Positions 33,979 to 43,851 of a DNA stretch of 64,000 nucleotides are shown piece by piece. Location of the stretch: NCBI GenBank assembly GCA_018267475.1, contig JAFDYI010000012.1, forward strand, positions 62,001-126,000, in the 5' to 3' direction. Position 1 is the first letter of the stretch; each line of letters begins with the position of its first letter. Source of the stretch: Bacteroidota bacterium (lineage in GTDB: Bacteria; Bacteroidota; Bacteroidia; B-17B0; Aurantibacillaceae). The notes beneath the pieces were generated by a model. The model searched no databases, was not told where the DNA came from, and saw only the letters and a list, made by a program, of their open reading frames with translations. Position numbers and translations under genes: made by a program.

Positions 33979-36129
33979 TTACTTTCCTGAGCTAAAGCGC
34001 ATTTCGTCTATAAGATACCCTGCACCGGCGTATTTATCTATTACAAAAAGGGTGTAGCGTATATCTAAGCTAATGTTTCTACATATATTAGGGTTGAACA
34101 TCACGTCGCTCATGGTGCCTTCCCATACCCGGTCGTAATTGGTACCTATCAATTCGCCTTTAGCGTTTAATACAGGGCTGCCGCTATTGCCGCCGGTAGT
34201 GTGGTTGGTAGCCAAAAAAGATAGGTGCAAGGTTCCGTCTTTATCGGCATATCGGCCGTATTCTTTTTTTGCGTATAGCTCTTTCATTTTTGGAAAGATC
34301 ACAAACTCATCGTTGTTGGGGTTTTCTTTTTCCATCATGCCATCTAATGTAGTAAAGTATTTGTATGAAACACCGTCGCGTGGTTCGTAGCCTTTTACTT
34401 TTCCATAGGTAAGGCGGAGGGTAGAATTAGCATCTGGATAAAAAATTTTATCTTTATATACCTTTGTTAATTTGTCTATATATGTCTTATACAAGGCATT
34501 TAGCTGTGTTTCTATATCCGAATAAGGGGCTAGCACATTATCGTTGTAATAAGCATATATGTTTTTCCATACTTTGTACACCCAATCGTTTTCTATCTCT
34601 TGAGTGGAGCCATTTTTTAATACCTGTAAATAGCGATTTTTGTTTATAAACAGGCACTCGTTGTATATTTTTTCTGTAAGGGCAGCATCATTGTTTTGAT
34701 ATGCCGAAAGCAAACTATCTAAAGCGGGAACCCGTATGTTTTTAGTTAAGCCCTTGCTGTACATTTCAAGCATGGCTTGACAAATGATTTTATCCATTTC
34801 TTTATTATATGTTTTAAAAAAGCGTTCGTTGCTTTCGTATGTTTTGGTAAATTCTTTTTGTTTGTCGCTTTCGTTTTTTCCTTTTAGTGAGGCAATAAGT
34901 TTGTCGGCGGCTCGAGCGGCTGTAAAAGCATTGATGCCCAGCAAGCATTCTCCATAATAATCTAATTGTTTTTGATATATACTGTATGCGTTATATAATG
35001 TATGAAAATCGGAAAACACTTTATTGAATTTTTCTTTTTCAAGAGGGTCGGTTGTTAGTAGGGCTAAAAATTTCTTTTCAAAGTCTTTCTTTTTATTTAA
35101 TGCGTCAAATTTTTGTAAGCCTTGCATTTCGCCCATCCATTTTTTCCAGTAGTTCGCTACCGATGCGTAATTGGCGGCATAGGCAATGCGGGTAGTATCG
35201 TTTGTTTTCATAAATTGATTCATGATAGCTAATCGTTTTTCGCGTAGTGCCACTCGGGTAGGATCGCTTTCATTCATTAAAATAGCTACGGCATCGCTAA
35301 ACAGATATTCTTGTGTACGCCCCGGGAACCCATACACCATAGTAAAATCACCCTCTTGCACTCCTTTTAGTGAAATAGTAAGTGATTTTTTAGGTTTGTA
35401 GGGCACATTATCGGCAGCATACTCGGCGGGTTCGTTGTTTTTATCGGCATAAATCCGAAATATTGAAAAATCTCCGGTATGTCGGGGCCACATCCAGTTA
35501 TCGGTATCGCCGCCAAATTTTCCGATAAAAGAAGGAGGGGCGCCTACCAGTCGTACGTCTTTATAGCTTTGAGTAACAAATAAAATAAATTGATTTCCAT
35601 AAAAAAAAGGCTTTACAAAAGCATCGTATTTGGTTCCTTTTGTAGTTTCAGCGGTTAGCTGCTCTCTGTTTTTTCTTTGAAGGGCCTCTACTTCTTTTTC
35701 ATTCATGGTTTTGGTAAGCCCTGCATTTATTTTTTCGGTAACATCTTCTATACGAATAATAAACAGGGCGGTAAGTCCCGGGTTGCTAAGCTCTTGGCTT
35801 TGATTCATAGCCCAAAAGCCATTGGTTAAATAATCTTTATCTACGCTGCTGTGTGCGGCTATAGAAGCGTAGCCGCAGTGGTGGTTGGTTAAAAGCAATC
35901 CTTTTTCAGAAATTACTTCGGCGGTGCATCCCCCTCCAAATTGTACAATAGCATCTTTTAACGAGGTCGTATTGATGTCGTAAATATCTTTTGCAGAGAG
36001 TTTGCACCCTTGTTTTTTCATGTCTTTTTCATTGAGTTGTTGCAACAAAAAAGGAAGCCACATCCCTTCATCGGCTATGGTTTTAGCGCATAAGGCAAAA
36101 AAAGATATAAGGATAAACAATTTTTTCAT
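33979..36129 (-). CDS. S46-family dipeptidyl peptidase (DPP7/DPP11 type)
   Basis: A 716-residue periplasmic serine peptidase that releases dipeptides from the N-termini of oligopeptides. The signal peptide MKKLFILISFFALCAKTIA is followed by DEGMWLPFLL. The catalytic His lies in LLTNHHCGYASIAAHS, with a W/H block in DNWMWPRHTGDFS and the nucleophile in GGNSGSPVLNAKG. Length and motif order fit the family. DPP7-like and DPP11-like specificity cannot be separated here. ATG 36129 is chosen because the upstream in-frame ATG precedes a non-signal stretch. Confidence 0.93.
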   Translation of the reverse strand: MKKLFILISFFALCAKTIADEGMWLPFLLQQLNEKDMKKQGCKLSAKDIYDINTTSLKDAIVQFGGGCTAEVISEKGLLLTNHHCGYASIAAHSSVDKDYLTNGFWAMNQSQELSNPGLTALFIIRIEDVTEKINAGLTKTMNEKEVEALQRKNREQLTAETTKGTKYDAFVKPFFYGNQFILFVTQSYKDVRLVGAPPSFIGKFGGDTDNWMWPRHTGDFSIFRIYADKNNEPAEYAADNVPYKPKKSLTISLKGVQEGDFTMVYGFPGRTQEYLFSDAVAILMNESDPTRVALREKRLAIMNQFMKTNDTTRIAYAANYASVANYWKKWMGEMQGLQKFDALNKKKDFEKKFLALLTTDPLEKEKFNKVFSDFHTLYNAYSIYQKQLDYYGECLLGINAFTAARAADKLIASLKGKNESDKQKEFTKTYESNERFFKTYNKEMDKIICQAMLEMYSKGLTKNIRVPALDSLLSAYQNNDAALTEKIYNECLFINKNRYLQVLKNGSTQEIENDWVYKVWKNIYAYYNDNVLAPYSDIETQLNALYKTYIDKLTKVYKDKIFYPDANSTLRLTYGKVKGYEPRDGVSYKYFTTLDGMMEKENPNNDEFVIFPKMKELYAKKEYGRYADKDGTLHLSFLATNHTTGGNSGSPVLNAKGELIGTNYDRVWEGTMSDVMFNPNICRNISLDIRYTLFVIDKYAGAGYLIDEMRFSSGK

Positions 36130-36285
36130 AGGATACGTTCTTTTGTAAAAGCACATGGTTATAAATTTATGAACCTTCAAATATAACGCAAAAGTTTCAT
36201 TTTAAAAGCAGAGTTATTACCCAATGTTTTTTGCTTACGCTTTTGTAACGAGCCTGATTATACGAAACGCCGACCGCTAAAGTTG

Positions 36286-36341
36286 TTAGCCTTTTGTTCA
36301 TAACCAATGGCTAAAAAGCCATATAAATGGCCTATTTTAGC
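36286..36341 (+). promoter_or_regulatory. Mutually exclusive hairpins in the SMC gene leader
   Basis: Several perfect stems share bases. ATGGCT/AGCCAT (36307-36322, loop AAAA), GCCAT/ATGGC (36318-36331, loop ATAA), GCTAAAA/TTTTAGC (36310-36341) and TTAGCC/GGCTAA (36286-36314) cannot all form together. The block ends about 30 bases before the ATG at 36374. An attenuator or translational switch is possible but unproven. Confidence 0.35.
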
Positions 36342-36373
36342 TGTTTAGCACTACAACCTATAAATAGACAAAA

Positions 36374-39300
36374 ATGAGCACATTTAGAATTTTAAACCGA
36401 ATAGTAGAAATAAACATCGCCAACATAAAATATGCCGACATAGAGCTAAGTGGGAACACCTGTTTTGTGGGTACCAATAACTTTGGTAAAACCAGTTTGC
36501 AACGCGCTATCCTTTTTTTTTACAGCGCTAATAGTCGCGGCCTAGGTATATCGGCATCTCAAAAACCATTTGAAGAACACTACTTTCGTTACGAAAACTC
36601 GTATATTGTATATGAAGTAGATACAGAAGAAAAACCGTTTTTTGTAATTGCGTATCGCCACAACAAAGTGTGTTTCCGCTTTGTAAATGCGGCATACAGC
36701 GCCGATTATTTTTTTAACGAGAACGATGAGGCTGTAAAAATACAAGAAGTGCTGCGTAATTTTGATAAAGCCGGGATTTTTTATAGCAACCAAATAGATA
36801 CTTTTGAGCGTTATCGCAATATATTGTTTGGAACCGAAACAGATAAAAATTTAAACAACTTTTTTATCTTAAAGGGAAACGAAAAGTATCAAAATATCCC
36901 CAAATCGATCACGAATGTATTTTTGAGTTCCAAATCTTCTATCGATTCTCGTTTTATAAAAGATTTTATCGCCAACGCCATAACTACAGAAACATCAGGC
37001 ATTAAATTAGAGCAAGTAGAGCGCCAACTACGCCAGTTCAACGAAAAATATACCGATATAGAAACCTATCTAAAAAAAGAATCGCAGCAGTTGATTGAAA
37101 TGATCGAGAAAAAATTTGATCAAGTAAAAATGATTAAATCGGCTCAAACGGAAATGGCTGAAAAATTAGGAAACAGCCTGCGCTATGCCGAAACACAAAA
37201 CGACAACATGCTTAATGGCGTAAAGAAAAAAGAAGAAGATTTGCGCCAGCATACTGCCGACCACGAGTTTCAAAAGGCCAATATAGAAGACCAACAGAAC
37301 AATATCCGCGAAGAAATTGGGTATTATGATCGCACCATAAGGGATACCAATAAAAAATTAAAAGGATACCAAGAACAAAACATTCAGGCAGCAGTAGAAA
37401 AATACAACGAACGAGAAAAATGGCAGGTAGAACTTAATGTGGCACGCAAAGAATACGACTCGCTTACCAGTAACGTACAAAACTTAGAGTTAAAATTTAC
37501 CTCGTTGTTTGAACAATTACAAAACGAAAAAAACGCATATCTCAACAGCATTGGCGCCCGTATTGCGCAGCTATCAAACGACTACAACGAGCGACAACTT
37601 TTAAGCAAAAACGATTTTAATAGAAAAGAAAATGATTTGAAAGATCGCCGCGACAAAATGCTGGCAGAAATAAACACAGAAGTTACGGCCAAACAAATTG
37701 AATTTAACGAACTGAAATCAGAAGAAAAAGTAATTCGCAGCACCCGCTTTCATGAGCACGAGATAAAAGAGTTGGAAACAGAATTGAACGAACTACGTGC
37801 CGTTACCTATAAAAACAGATCGGAGCGCGCTATAAAAAACAACTTAATACAGAGCTTACAAAAAGAGTGGGAGGGCAGCGAGCAAAAATTAAAAACGGAA
37901 TTAAATAAAGAAATTGAGGCTTGCAACACCTATATTTCGTGCAAAAAAGAAGAGATAAAAACGATTGAAGAAAAACTAAATATACAAGCCGACGCTTTTT
38001 ATGGTTATCTAGAAAAAAATTATAAAAATTGGCACGAAACAATTGGTAAAGTTTGTAATGAAGATATTTTATTTCGCTCCGATTTAAAACCTGAAGTAAA
38101 AGCCGGGCTTACCGATACCCTTTATGGTATTAGCTTAGAATTAGGAGGCATGCCCGTAATATCTAAATCTATTGAAGAGTATCAAGCATCAAAAAATGTA
38201 TTGCTAAGCGAAATAAAAGAAGCTGAAAATAAACTAAACCAAGCACAGACACTTAATAACGAAGAAAAAATAGTATCGGCAGATAAATACGGTAAGCAAA
38301 TAGGCGAACTGAAAGAGGAAGTAAAAGTGCTTTCATATAGCTTAGAGTTATCCGAAAAAAGAGAACAAAAACTAACTACAGAATTAGACGACTGGAAAAA
38401 AAGAGCGAACAGCGAAGTAGAAGATTCCTTAATAAGTAATAGACAAAAACAAAATTTATTGGAAGAAGAACTTTCTATTCTCAATAAAAGAAAAAACATA
38501 CAGTTATCTGAATTTAACGAACAGTTCGACTCGGTAAAAAAACATTTTGAAGATAGAATAAACGAACTAAAAAACAGGCAGGAAGAGGAGTTGGCTGCTT
38601 TAGAAGAGGAAAAAGAAAAAATAATAAAATCGTTGGAGGAAAAAGAAAAAACCATAAACAACGAAAAAGAAGGAAATTATAAAGATAAAGGAGTAGATAG
38701 CAAACACATAAAAGAAGTTGATGCAAAAATAAAAAAACTGCAAGAAAACATTAAAGAAATTGACCGCCACGCTCAAATAGTAAATGACTATTTAAAAGAT
38801 AAGCGCGAATTATTTGATAAACTACCCGACTTCACACAGAAAAAAGAGGATTTGGTAAAACAAATGAACGTGCTTACGGAGTCTTTGGACGAGGCCAGCA
38901 GAAAGTACAACCTAAAGCGCATGGATATAAATAAAGAAAAGCGCGCTTTGGAAGAAGAATTGATTGAGTTTAATAACGGCATCAGTTATTTCAGTAAAAA
39001 TTTTAGAGAAACCCCCGTGTATAATAAATATGCAGAGGTTATTGAGCGTGCTGAGCCTAAAAAAACCAATTACAGTGTAATGGATTTATGTACCCAGCTT
39101 TTAAAAAATGATTCTCATTTTAATGAAGAATACGGGGCGTTTCAGCGTTATGTAAATGAATTTAGCGGCAAGTTTAGGTTAGAGAATCACTTTGGTTTTA
39201 GTATTAGAAATGATGCCACTCAAGCTGAGTACGAACGGTTTGCACAATACCTTACCAATTTTGTACATGAAAATAAAATTGAGTTATCGGTAGCTGAAAC

Positions 39301-40057
39301 GGCCACACAAATCAGCTTAGTAACCGATTCTATTGCTACTAAAGTAAAAGAGTTAAGCAACCAACAACATAAAATACAACATATTATTTCTTTGATTGCC
39401 GAAGATTTTAAAAAAGCGGAGTTTGAAGAAAGTAAACTGATAGAATTTATTAAAATAAAACTAGAAGAAAGCGACAATAAAGTATATAAACTGCTGAAAA
39501 AGATAGAAGAATTTAAAGACGAGCATGGGCACTTTTATGGCGAAGGCTTGTTTAACACAGACTTTGCTACCACCAAAAACAGAGATATAAATCAACGTGC
39601 GGTAAAATTATTAGAAAGCCTGCGTAACGCCATTAAGGAGCAAGAACAAGAGGAAATTCGTTTACAAGATTTATTCGAATTGAAATTTAATATCAAAGAA
39701 GGCGTAAACGAAACCGGTTGGACGCATAAAATCGACAGCATCGGCTCTACCGGAACCGATATATTAGTAAAAGCCATTATTTACATTACGTTATTGCATG
39801 TGTTTATTAAAGAATCTTCGCACCGAAGCAGCAAAGAGTTTAAAGTACATTGCATAATTGATGAGGTAGGTCAAATATCGGCTCACTACCTAAAAGAACT
39901 TTTAAAATTTGCTAAAAATAGAAACATCATGATGATTAACGGGTTGCCCAATAAAAGCGGCTTAGAAAGTCATTACCGATATACCTATCAGTTTCGACGA
40001 GAAGAAGACAACTCCGTTCGTATTTTCCCAAGCATTGTTACAGAGGTAGAAGCATAA
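36374..40057 (+). CDS. Orphan MukB/JetC-like SMC ATPase (DUF3584-type)
   Basis: A 1227-residue ATPase with SMC architecture. The N-terminal head has Walker A GTNNFGKT (residues 33-40), with long charged coiled coils from about 210 to 1050 broken by a hinge-like region near 560-600 (FYGYLEKNYKNWHETIGKVC). The C-terminal head has a signature-like STGTDILVKAII near 1122 and Walker B VHCIIDEVG near 1158. It resembles MukB, MksF/JetC and DUF3584 proteins more than housekeeping Smc. No kleisin, KITE or JetD-type nuclease gene is adjacent. It heads a tight run with yajQ (18-base gap). The role is unknown: DNA repair, chromosome handling or plasmid/phage defence. Confidence 0.75.
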   Translation: MSTFRILNRIVEINIANIKYADIELSGNTCFVGTNNFGKTSLQRAILFFYSANSRGLGISASQKPFEEHYFRYENSYIVYEVDTEEKPFFVIAYRHNKVCFRFVNAAYSADYFFNENDEAVKIQEVLRNFDKAGIFYSNQIDTFERYRNILFGTETDKNLNNFFILKGNEKYQNIPKSITNVFLSSKSSIDSRFIKDFIANAITTETSGIKLEQVERQLRQFNEKYTDIETYLKKESQQLIEMIEKKFDQVKMIKSAQTEMAEKLGNSLRYAETQNDNMLNGVKKKEEDLRQHTADHEFQKANIEDQQNNIREEIGYYDRTIRDTNKKLKGYQEQNIQAAVEKYNEREKWQVELNVARKEYDSLTSNVQNLELKFTSLFEQLQNEKNAYLNSIGARIAQLSNDYNERQLLSKNDFNRKENDLKDRRDKMLAEINTEVTAKQIEFNELKSEEKVIRSTRFHEHEIKELETELNELRAVTYKNRSERAIKNNLIQSLQKEWEGSEQKLKTELNKEIEACNTYISCKKEEIKTIEEKLNIQADAFYGYLEKNYKNWHETIGKVCNEDILFRSDLKPEVKAGLTDTLYGISLELGGMPVISKSIEEYQASKNVLLSEIKEAENKLNQAQTLNNEEKIVSADKYGKQIGELKEEVKVLSYSLELSEKREQKLTTELDDWKKRANSEVEDSLISNRQKQNLLEEELSILNKRKNIQLSEFNEQFDSVKKHFEDRINELKNRQEEELAALEEEKEKIIKSLEEKEKTINNEKEGNYKDKGVDSKHIKEVDAKIKKLQENIKEIDRHAQIVNDYLKDKRELFDKLPDFTQKKEDLVKQMNVLTESLDEASRKYNLKRMDINKEKRALEEELIEFNNGISYFSKNFRETPVYNKYAEVIERAEPKKTNYSVMDLCTQLLKNDSHFNEEYGAFQRYVNEFSGKFRLENHFGFSIRNDATQAEYERFAQYLTNFVHENKIELSVAETATQISLVTDSIATKVKELSNQQHKIQHIISLIAEDFKKAEFEESKLIEFIKIKLEESDNKVYKLLKKIEEFKDEHGHFYGEGLFNTDFATTKNRDINQRAVKLLESLRNAIKEQEQEEIRLQDLFELKFNIKEGVNETGWTHKIDSIGSTGTDILVKAIIYITLLHVFIKESSHRSSKEFKVHCIIDEVGQISAHYLKELLKFAKNRNIMMINGLPNKSGLESHYRYTYQFRREEDNSVRIFPSIVTEVEA

Positions 40058-40075
40058 ACTTAAAAAATATATTTT

Positions 40076-40564
40076 ATGCCTTCTTTTGACGTAACCAGTA
40101 AAGTTGAAATTCAGTTGTTGGATAACGCCATCAATGTAGCTAAAAAAGAAATTACTACCCGGTTTGATTTCAGGAATTCTAAAACGGAAATAGAGTTAGA
40201 TAAAAAAAACTTTTTAATAAACATTACCACCGAAAACGATATGCGCTTAGACTCTATCATAGATGTGCTGCGTAGCCGTATGATAAAACAAAAATTAGAC
40301 CCCCGATGCCTAGACGAAAGTAAAGAACATTACCCAAGCGGTATGTTTGTGAAAAAAGAATTGAAAGTAAAGAACGGATTGGATAAAGAAGCTGCCCGAA
40401 AAATAAATGCGGATATAAAAACGGCCAAGCTAAAAGTTACTGCGCAAGTGATGGACGATATCATCAGAGTAAGTGCAAAAAAAATAGACGACTTACAGTC
40501 TGTAATAGCCCTGCTTCGAAGTAAAGATTATGAGCAGCCCCTGCAATTTGTAAATATGAAATAA
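40076..40564 (+). CDS. yajQ: YajQ family nucleotide-binding protein
   Basis: 162 residues matching YajQ throughout: MPSFDVTSKVEIQLLDNAIN, TTRFDFRNSKTEIELDKK and the ending RSKDYEQPLQFVN. The family has two ferredoxin-like halves, binds RNA or c-di-GMP in some species and affects virulence gene expression there. It follows the SMC gene by 18 bases and precedes the small basic protein by 12, so the genes are probably co-transcribed. Confidence 0.95.
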   Translation: MPSFDVTSKVEIQLLDNAINVAKKEITTRFDFRNSKTEIELDKKNFLINITTENDMRLDSIIDVLRSRMIKQKLDPRCLDESKEHYPSGMFVKKELKVKNGLDKEAARKINADIKTAKLKVTAQVMDDIIRVSAKKIDDLQSVIALLRSKDYEQPLQFVNMK

Positions 40565-40576
40565 GAGCTCGCTTTT

Positions 40577-40867
40577 ATGAAAAGTAAAGTCAAAAAATAT
40601 CTTTTTTTCGCCCTGTTTTTTTTAGGAAATACGTTTATGCTGCGCACCGTAGCACAAAATTTTGGTGAAACAAAAGAACACAAGCGCATGTGGCGCCACT
40701 GGAGTAAAAAAAGCGACGCCTTTAATCCTAATGTAAAAAACGGAAAATCCATTCATGCACAAAGCAAAAAAGACGCAAAAGAAAATAAAAAAGTGCTGAA
40801 AGAACAGGCAAAAGAAATTAGAAAGCAAAAACGCAAACAAAAAAAACATTACAAAACAGGAAAGTAA
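40577..40867 (+). CDS. Small exported, strongly basic protein
   Basis: 96 residues with a signal-like N-terminus (KKYLFFALFFLGNTFMLRTVAQ) and a mature part rich in Lys, Glu and Gln that ends KQKRKQKKHYKTGK. It has no recognisable domain. It lies 12 bases after yajQ and 3 bases before the symporter gene. Confidence 0.65.
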   Translation: MKSKVKKYLFFALFFLGNTFMLRTVAQNFGETKEHKRMWRHWSKKSDAFNPNVKNGKSIHAQSKKDAKENKKVLKEQAKEIRKQKRKQKKHYKTGK

Positions 40868-40870
40868 TTT

Positions 40871-42157
40871 ATGTTTAAAAAAAATGTTCTTATTTTTTCT
40901 ATTCTTATAGCTATGTTTTTAGGTGTGGGCTTAGGCGTTATTATCAACCATCAATACACCCATGTTTTTTCAGAAATAAAAAAAAGCGCGCACTCGGCCG
41001 CACAATGGCAGCAAATTAACCAAGATGAAAAAATAATAAAAAAAGAAATAGCAGGCCCTTTTTCTTTGCTAAGTGATATTTTTTTACGTTTAATAAAAAT
41101 GATCATCGCTCCTTTAGTCTTTTCGGTGTTGGTAACGGGCATTGCTAAAATAGGTGATTTTAAAACGGTAGGACGCATGGGGATTAAAACTCTTTTGTAT
41201 TTTACTTCGGCTACGCTTATCGCTTTGTTTTTAGGATTGTGTATTGTTAATATATTTCAGCCCGGTAAAAAAATACACATGGATTTGCCCAGCACAGGCG
41301 CAGAAAGCGGCATTCAGGCACACGCACAAACAGCCAAAAATTTTATTACCCATATTATTCCGGAAAGCATAGTAGATAGCATGGCGCATAACGATATTTT
41401 ACCTATTGTAGTTTTTGCTTTATTTTTTGGCATAGCCACCGCCTCTTTAGGTAGTAAGGGAAAAATAATTATTGATTTTATTGAAGCCGTTTCACAGGCT
41501 ATGTTTAAAGTTACAGATTATGTTATGAAGGCAGCTCCTATAGGCGTTTTTGGAGCGGTAACGGCTGTAGTTATCCAACAGGGGGTGGGAGTATTAAAAA
41601 GTTATGCGTACCTTATGCTGTGTTTTTATGGGGGCTTGTTGTTTTTTGTTTTTGTGATACTAGCCGGCATTTGTTTTGCATTAAAAATAAATTTCTTTAA
41701 ACTTTTTTCTTATATAAAAGAGCCGGTGTTGCTTGCCTTTAGTACAGCCAGCTCCGAAGCGGCTATGCCCCAAACGATAGAACAATTAGAGAAATATGGG
41801 CTGAGAAACAAGACCGTAAGTTTTGTGTTGCCTTTGGGCTATTCGTTCAATTTAGATGGCTCTATTATGTACATGACTTTTGCTACTCTATTTATTGCGC
41901 AAATGTATGGTATTGATATTTCGTTTGCAGACCAAGTAAAAATGATGTTGGTTTTATTGGTTACCAGCAAAGGAATGGCAGGTGTGCCGCGCGCATCGTT
42001 GGTGGTTATTGCGGGCATGCTTAGCATGTTTCATATTCCGGTTGAGGGTTTATTGCTTCTTTTAGGTATAGATCAACTGTTGGATATGGGGCGTTCGGCA
42101 ACCAACGTAGTGGGTAACGCAGTGGCTTCGGCTGTAATAGATAAGTGGGAAAAATAG
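40871..42157 (+). CDS. Dicarboxylate/amino acid:cation symporter (DAACS family)
   Basis: A 428-residue secondary transporter with eight or so membrane helices and two re-entrant loops. Family marks are FLRLIKMIIAPLVFSVLVTGI, the serine-rich loop FSTASSEAAMPQT, NLDGSIMYM and DMGRSATNVVGNAVAS, as in GltP/DctA. The substrate is probably glutamate, aspartate or a C4-dicarboxylate. It is the last gene of the SMC-yajQ run, only 3 bases from the preceding gene. Confidence 0.92.
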   Translation: MFKKNVLIFSILIAMFLGVGLGVIINHQYTHVFSEIKKSAHSAAQWQQINQDEKIIKKEIAGPFSLLSDIFLRLIKMIIAPLVFSVLVTGIAKIGDFKTVGRMGIKTLLYFTSATLIALFLGLCIVNIFQPGKKIHMDLPSTGAESGIQAHAQTAKNFITHIIPESIVDSMAHNDILPIVVFALFFGIATASLGSKGKIIIDFIEAVSQAMFKVTDYVMKAAPIGVFGAVTAVVIQQGVGVLKSYAYLMLCFYGGLLFFVFVILAGICFALKINFFKLFSYIKEPVLLAFSTASSEAAMPQTIEQLEKYGLRNKTVSFVLPLGYSFNLDGSIMYMTFATLFIAQMYGIDISFADQVKMMLVLLVTSKGMAGVPRASLVVIAGMLSMFHIPVEGLLLLLGIDQLLDMGRSATNVVGNAVASAVIDKWEK

Positions 42158-42170
42158 ATGCGCGTTGTTT

Positions 42171-43025
42171 TTATCGAGCGTATTTTTCGTCTTCTTTGGC
42201 CCAATTAATTTTTTTAAAGCCCCTGTATGCTCCCGAAAAAAATAATTCTAAGCGAACACCTACGATAGTCTGCGCTGCATTTACATCTACAAAAAAACAG
42301 GTGCCTAAGCCATAATCAAAATTTATTTTGTAAAAAATCTTAGCGTTGATGTAGCCTCCTACATTAGAAATAGCTTGATTGTATAAGGCCGACGTGTCTG
42401 AACGTTTATAACCTCCGGTATAAGAAATTCCGCCATAGGCCGCAAAAAAATAGGTGCATCGCTCTATCTTATATCCAAAACCTACATGCGCATTGGCTGC
42501 CGTGCTAAGAATAAGAAAATAAGGCCCCATTAAAAAAGCACCTAATTGAAATTGCATTTTTTTTACATGAAACTGATAATCTACCGCCGAGTTTAGTTGT
42601 CCGCCCGGCCAGCCGCTATTATACCCATATCCTCCGCCTATAGTAATATAATTGTTGTATATGCGATAGCGTTTGTTTTTTATTACAATTTCTTTTTTTC
42701 TATTAAAAACAGAGGTGTCTTTATACATTAAAATAAGATCTTTGTTTAGCTTTTTTAATGTAGGTCTTTTTAATAAACGGCTAAACGGTTTGGGATCTAC
42801 TATTTGTACCTTTCCGCTTGGCGTTGTATGTGGGGTAAGCGTGTTTGTGGAGGGCGCCGGCACCGTGGTGGGCGTTGGTACAGGTGCTGTGGTGGGTGTT
42901 TCCGCTGTATGGTTCTGTATAGTAATGGTATCGGCCTTTAGCTGCTTTGTGCTATCTGTTTGCTGCGCTTGTGCAATATGCAAGCAAAAAAAAACAAAAA
43001 AAATATGCCAAAGATGTTTTGCCAT
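42171..43025 (-). CDS. Exported protein of unknown function, probably outer-membrane barrel
   Basis: 284 residues with a signal peptide ending HIAQAQ, a Thr/Pro-rich linker (about 40-75) and a C-terminal region of alternating aromatic strands (YRIYNNYITIGGGYGYN, GAFLMGPYFLIL, YFFAAYGGISYTGGY), suggesting a small beta-barrel. I recognise no family. ATG 43025 is used, and an in-frame TTG two codons upstream is less likely. Confidence 0.65.
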   Translation of the reverse strand: MAKHLWHIFFVFFCLHIAQAQQTDSTKQLKADTITIQNHTAETPTTAPVPTPTTVPAPSTNTLTPHTTPSGKVQIVDPKPFSRLLKRPTLKKLNKDLILMYKDTSVFNRKKEIVIKNKRYRIYNNYITIGGGYGYNSGWPGGQLNSAVDYQFHVKKMQFQLGAFLMGPYFLILSTAANAHVGFGYKIERCTYFFAAYGGISYTGGYKRSDTSALYNQAISNVGGYINAKIFYKINFDYGLGTCFFVDVNAAQTIVGVRLELFFSGAYRGFKKINWAKEDEKYAR

Positions 43026-43085
43026 GGGCAATAAAAAAATCTAAAAATAAAACGCGTATGTGTGCCGGTCTTTTTGTTACAAAAA

Positions 43086-43742
43086 TTATAATACCATTTC
43101 AGGAACGTTATCGTTGGCTATTAGTTTTCCGGCGGTAGCGTTTTTTATTTGCTCTATACTAATACCGGGCGCTCGTTCCAATAGGCGAAAGCCCCCTTCT
43201 TTTACAATCTCAAAAACGCCCAACTCGGTTACTATTTTTTTTACGCAGCGTACCCCCGTTAGAGGTAAACTGCATTTGGGTAATAATTTTGATTCGCCTG
43301 CTTTGTTTACGTGTTGCATGGCTACAATAATATTTTTGGCAGAGGCTACTAAGTCCATAGCGCCTCCCATACCTTTTACCATTTTCCCGGGTATTTTCCA
43401 GTTAGCAATATCTCCATTTTCGCTTACTTCCATAGCTCCTAATATAGTAAGATCTACTTTTTGGGCGCGTATCATACCAAAACTCATAGCGCTATCAAAA
43501 ATAGAAGCTCCTTTTAAAAGGGTAACGGTTTGTTTTCCTGCGTTAATTAAATCAGCATCTTCTTCGCCCTCGTAAGGAAAAGGACCCATGCCCAAAATAC
43601 CGTTTTCACTTTGTAACTCTACGTTTACATCTTTAGGTATAAAATTGGCTACTAAGGTAGGGATGCCAATACCCAGGTTTACAAACATACCGTCTTTTAC
43701 TTCTTTTGCAATACGTTGCGCTATTCCGTTTTTATCTAACAT
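43086..43742 (-). CDS. scoB: 3-oxoacid CoA-transferase subunit B
   Basis: A 218-residue beta subunit that transfers CoA between succinyl-CoA and a 3-oxoacid. It has MFVNLGIGIPTLV, the catalytic Glu in LQSENGILGMGPFP, and AMEVSENGDIANWKIPGKMVKGMGGAMDL. The A subunit gene, normally directly upstream, is missing: the next gene upstream is nuoK. The partner must be encoded elsewhere. Confidence 0.93.
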   Translation of the reverse strand: MLDKNGIAQRIAKEVKDGMFVNLGIGIPTLVANFIPKDVNVELQSENGILGMGPFPYEGEEDADLINAGKQTVTLLKGASIFDSAMSFGMIRAQKVDLTILGAMEVSENGDIANWKIPGKMVKGMGGAMDLVASAKNIIVAMQHVNKAGESKLLPKCSLPLTGVRCVKKIVTELGVFEIVKEGGFRLLERAPGISIEQIKNATAGKLIANDNVPEMVL

Positions 43743-43851
43743 GCTGACTTTTTTATTGGGATAAAAGTAGTATTATTTTTTGGGATAGGTTTATTTTTAT
43801 TACCGCATTTGGGGTAAAAAACAAATGGAAAAAAGAAGAGAAAAAACCGGG

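Noticed and set aside
36374-40057. A Wadjet (JetABCD) defence system
   Set aside because: Only a JetC-like ATPase is present. No jetA, jetB or jetD candidate lies within several genes on either side, so a Wadjet call is not supported.
43060-43575. 171-codon plus-strand ORF
   Set aside because: It is the antisense shadow of scoB, which is a clear enzyme on the minus strand.
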